Origin: CAVXJN01 sp963762165
GTDB lineage: Bacteria > Pseudomonadota > Gammaproteobacteria > JASBUN01
DNA length: 64,000 nucleotides
Direction: 5' to 3'
Assembly: GCA_963762165.1 (NCBI GenBank)
Contig: CAVXJN010000004.1
Span: 124,001 to 188,000, forward strand
In this document: piece after piece, positions 62,716 to 64,000 of the stretch
Position numbering within the stretch: position 1 is the stretch's first letter
How the letters are laid out: each line of letters opens with the position of its first letter
The notes under the pieces: model-generated
Databases searched by the model: none
Told to the model about the DNA's origin: nothing
What the model saw: the letters and a program-made list of their open reading frames with translations, nothing else
Translations under genes and position numbers: made by a program

Positions 62716-64000
62716 GTGTTCGAAGCGGTGGAGCTTGGGCACAAAGTTTCGAAGGCGCATTTTCAGCAGCAGGAGCCCGCGCTTCGCACAGCGCTACTCG
62801 AAGCGCAGCGCGCGTTGGCCGAGGCTCAGATTCCGGTGGTGCTGATCATAACCGGTATGGAAGGCGCCGCTCGAGGCGCGCTGCTCAACCGATTGCACAA
62901 ATGGCTGGACACCCGGGGCGTGCGCACCGAAGCGGTATGGGATGAAACCGATGAAGAACGCGAACGGCCGCGGCTCTGGCGTTTCTGGCGCCGGTTGCCC
63001 GCCCGGGACGAGATCGCGATCTTTCTCGGTGGCTGGTACGCCCAGCCCCTGGCGGCCCGCACCTTCGGTAAGCTCAAGCGCGCGGATTTCGAACACTGTT
63101 TGCAGCGCGCCCAGGAATTGGAGCGCATGCTGACCGACGACGGCGCCCTGGTGCTGAAGTTCTGGCTCCATGTCTCCAAGCGGACCCAAGGACGCAGACT
63201 CAAACAGCAGGTCAAAGAAGGGCGCCGTCTGACCAAACAGGAAAAGCGTTTCGCGGCGCATTACGGCCGCGCGGCGAAGACCGCCGAAGCGTTGATACGC
63301 AGCACCGATCACGGCTACAGCCCCTGGTACCTGGTCGAAGCGGAGGATCCGCAATACCGCGATCTCACGGTTGGCCAGACCTTGCTCGATGCGCTGCAAC
63401 GGCGTCTCCGCCAGACCGGTACCGAACGCCGCGGCTATCACCTCAGCAATCCGTTGCCGCCCGAAGACCCCGAAGCCAAACTCACGGTGCTCGACCGCAT
63501 GGATCTGGACTGCTCGCTGTCCGCCAAGGCCTACCGCGAGCGGCTGGAATCCCTGCGCATTCGAATTAACAAGCTGGCGTGGGTGGCGCATGGCGCGGGC
63601 CATTCCACGGTCATCGTCCTGGAGGGTTGGGACGCTGCTGGCAAGGGCAGCACGATTCGCCGGATCGCATCCGCGGTGGATGCGCGCCTGTTGCGGGTGA
63701 TCTCTACTGGCGCACCGACCGATGAAGAGCGCGCCCATCACTACCTCTGGCGTTTCTGGCGCCATATTCCCCGAGCCGGTTACGTCACCGCCTACGACCG
63801 CTCCTGGTACGGCCGTGTTCTGGTGGAACGGGTGGAAGGATTCGCAGAAGAATCGGAATGGATGCGGGCCTACCAGGAAATCAACGATTTCGAAAGCCAA
63901 TTGGTTGACCACGGAATCGTACTGGTGAAATTCTGGCTTCACATCAGCGAACAAGAACAATTGCGGCGCTTTCAGGCACGGGAGGAGACGCCGTGGAAAC
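62716..64000 (+). CDS. pap: polyphosphate:AMP phosphotransferase (tandem PPK2), 3' end outside window
   Basis: At least 428 residues, GTG start at 62716 after AGGAGG; the gene continues past 64000. It contains two PPK2-type domains. The first (about 30-240) has a degenerate nucleotide loop TGMEGAARGALLNRL; the second (from about 270) has the regular EGWDAAGKGSTIRR and the lid FWRHIPRAGYVTAYDRSWYGR. This tandem layout belongs to class II PPK2 enzymes, which make ADP from AMP and polyphosphate. The PPK2-type WYGR and KFWLHIS motifs occur in the second domain. Confidence 0.9.
   Translation, partial: MFEAVELGHKVSKAHFQQQEPALRTALLEAQRALAEAQIPVVLIITGMEGAARGALLNRLHKWLDTRGVRTEAVWDETDEERERPRLWRFWRRLPARDEIAIFLGGWYAQPLAARTFGKLKRADFEHCLQRAQELERMLTDDGALVLKFWLHVSKRTQGRRLKQQVKEGRRLTKQEKRFAAHYGRAAKTAEALIRSTDHGYSPWYLVEAEDPQYRDLTVGQTLLDALQRRLRQTGTERRGYHLSNPLPPEDPEAKLTVLDRMDLDCSLSAKAYRERLESLRIRINKLAWVAHGAGHSTVIVLEGWDAAGKGSTIRRIASAVDARLLRVISTGAPTDEERAHHYLWRFWRHIPRAGYVTAYDRSWYGRVLVERVEGFAEESEWMRAYQEINDFESQLVDHGIVLVKFWLHISEQEQLRRFQAREETPWK

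Noticed and set aside
1..64000. CRISPR arrays, insertion sequences, prophage or integrase genes
   Set aside because: No spaced direct-repeat array, transposase, integrase or flanking target duplications were seen; the region looks like stable chromosome.

Overview
The window reads as a chromosomal segment of a GC-rich, aerobic, methylotrophic proteobacterium. Gammaproteobacteria fit best: there is a GlrK/QseG/GlrR-type operon, a PA3496-type small protein next to a LysR gene, and a Pal-like lipoprotein. These assignments come from reading the sequence only. The core is an almost complete C1 oxidation toolbox: NAD-linked formate dehydrogenase (1-2277, minus strand), a tetrahydrofolate (THF) methyl/methylene/formyl module (5536-13662), and the tetrahydromethanopterin (H4MPT)/methylofuran pathway with its cofactor biosynthesis genes (14688-28473 and 36947-46072). 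No methanol dehydrogenase is present.

Layout. 1-2277 (minus): fdhA (cut by the window edge) and a fused fdhB. 2772-5296: NtrB/NtrC-like sensor and sigma54 activator. 5536-8915: PanB-like enzyme, a protein that is only a cNMP-binding domain, a TauE/SafE permease and a GcvT-like protein. 9226-13662: formate-THF ligase and a 918-residue cNMP/ABC-like/MetF/MetV fusion. 14688-25188: pterin dehydratase-like, beta-RFAP synthase, mtdB, ATP-grasp, mch, RimK-like ligase, CitG-like, fae, an odd PTPS-like fusion, pabB, MfnE-like kinase. 25212-28473 (minus): PTPS, DHPS-like, DUF447, mfnB. 28572-30611 (minus): a frameshifted sigma54 activator. 30845-33539: soxCD-like genes and small ORFs. 33640-36719: MFS transporter and a two-subunit Rieske oxygenase. 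36947-42511 (minus): fhcC, fhcD, fhcA, fhcB and a HisA-like gene. 42512-49722: ATP-grasp, MfnF-like, EF-hand protein, RibD-C reductase, GcvT-SHMT fusion, folP. 50257-54316 (minus): glrR, qseG-like, glrK, pal-like. 54565-64000: diguanylate cyclase, PRC-barrel protein, soxA, pseudopilin, PA3496-type gene, LysR regulator, three uncharacterised genes, and a polyphosphate:AMP phosphotransferase cut by the edge.

How it may work together (inference). A substrate releasing formaldehyde or methyl groups, possibly through the Rieske oxygenase, would enter through Fae/MtdB/Mch/Fhc to formate. A GcvT-like methyltransferase and a MetF/MetV fusion would feed methyl groups through THF to formate via FtfL. 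Formate is then oxidised by FDH. SoxA, SoxCD and TauE point to sulfur oxidation beside C1 oxidation, which would suit a methylated sulfur substrate.

The most striking regulatory signal is a set of five sequences with exact GG-N10-GC sigma54 (-24/-12) architecture. They lie before fdh, the PanB-like operon, ftfL, the Rieske operon and the pal-glrKR operon. Tandem near-identical upstream elements precede one, and a GlrR-type dyad precedes another. Several otherwise conserved genes are broken by isolated single-base frameshifts while the flanking frames stay coding. Sequencing error is the simplest explanation, but recent decay cannot be excluded.
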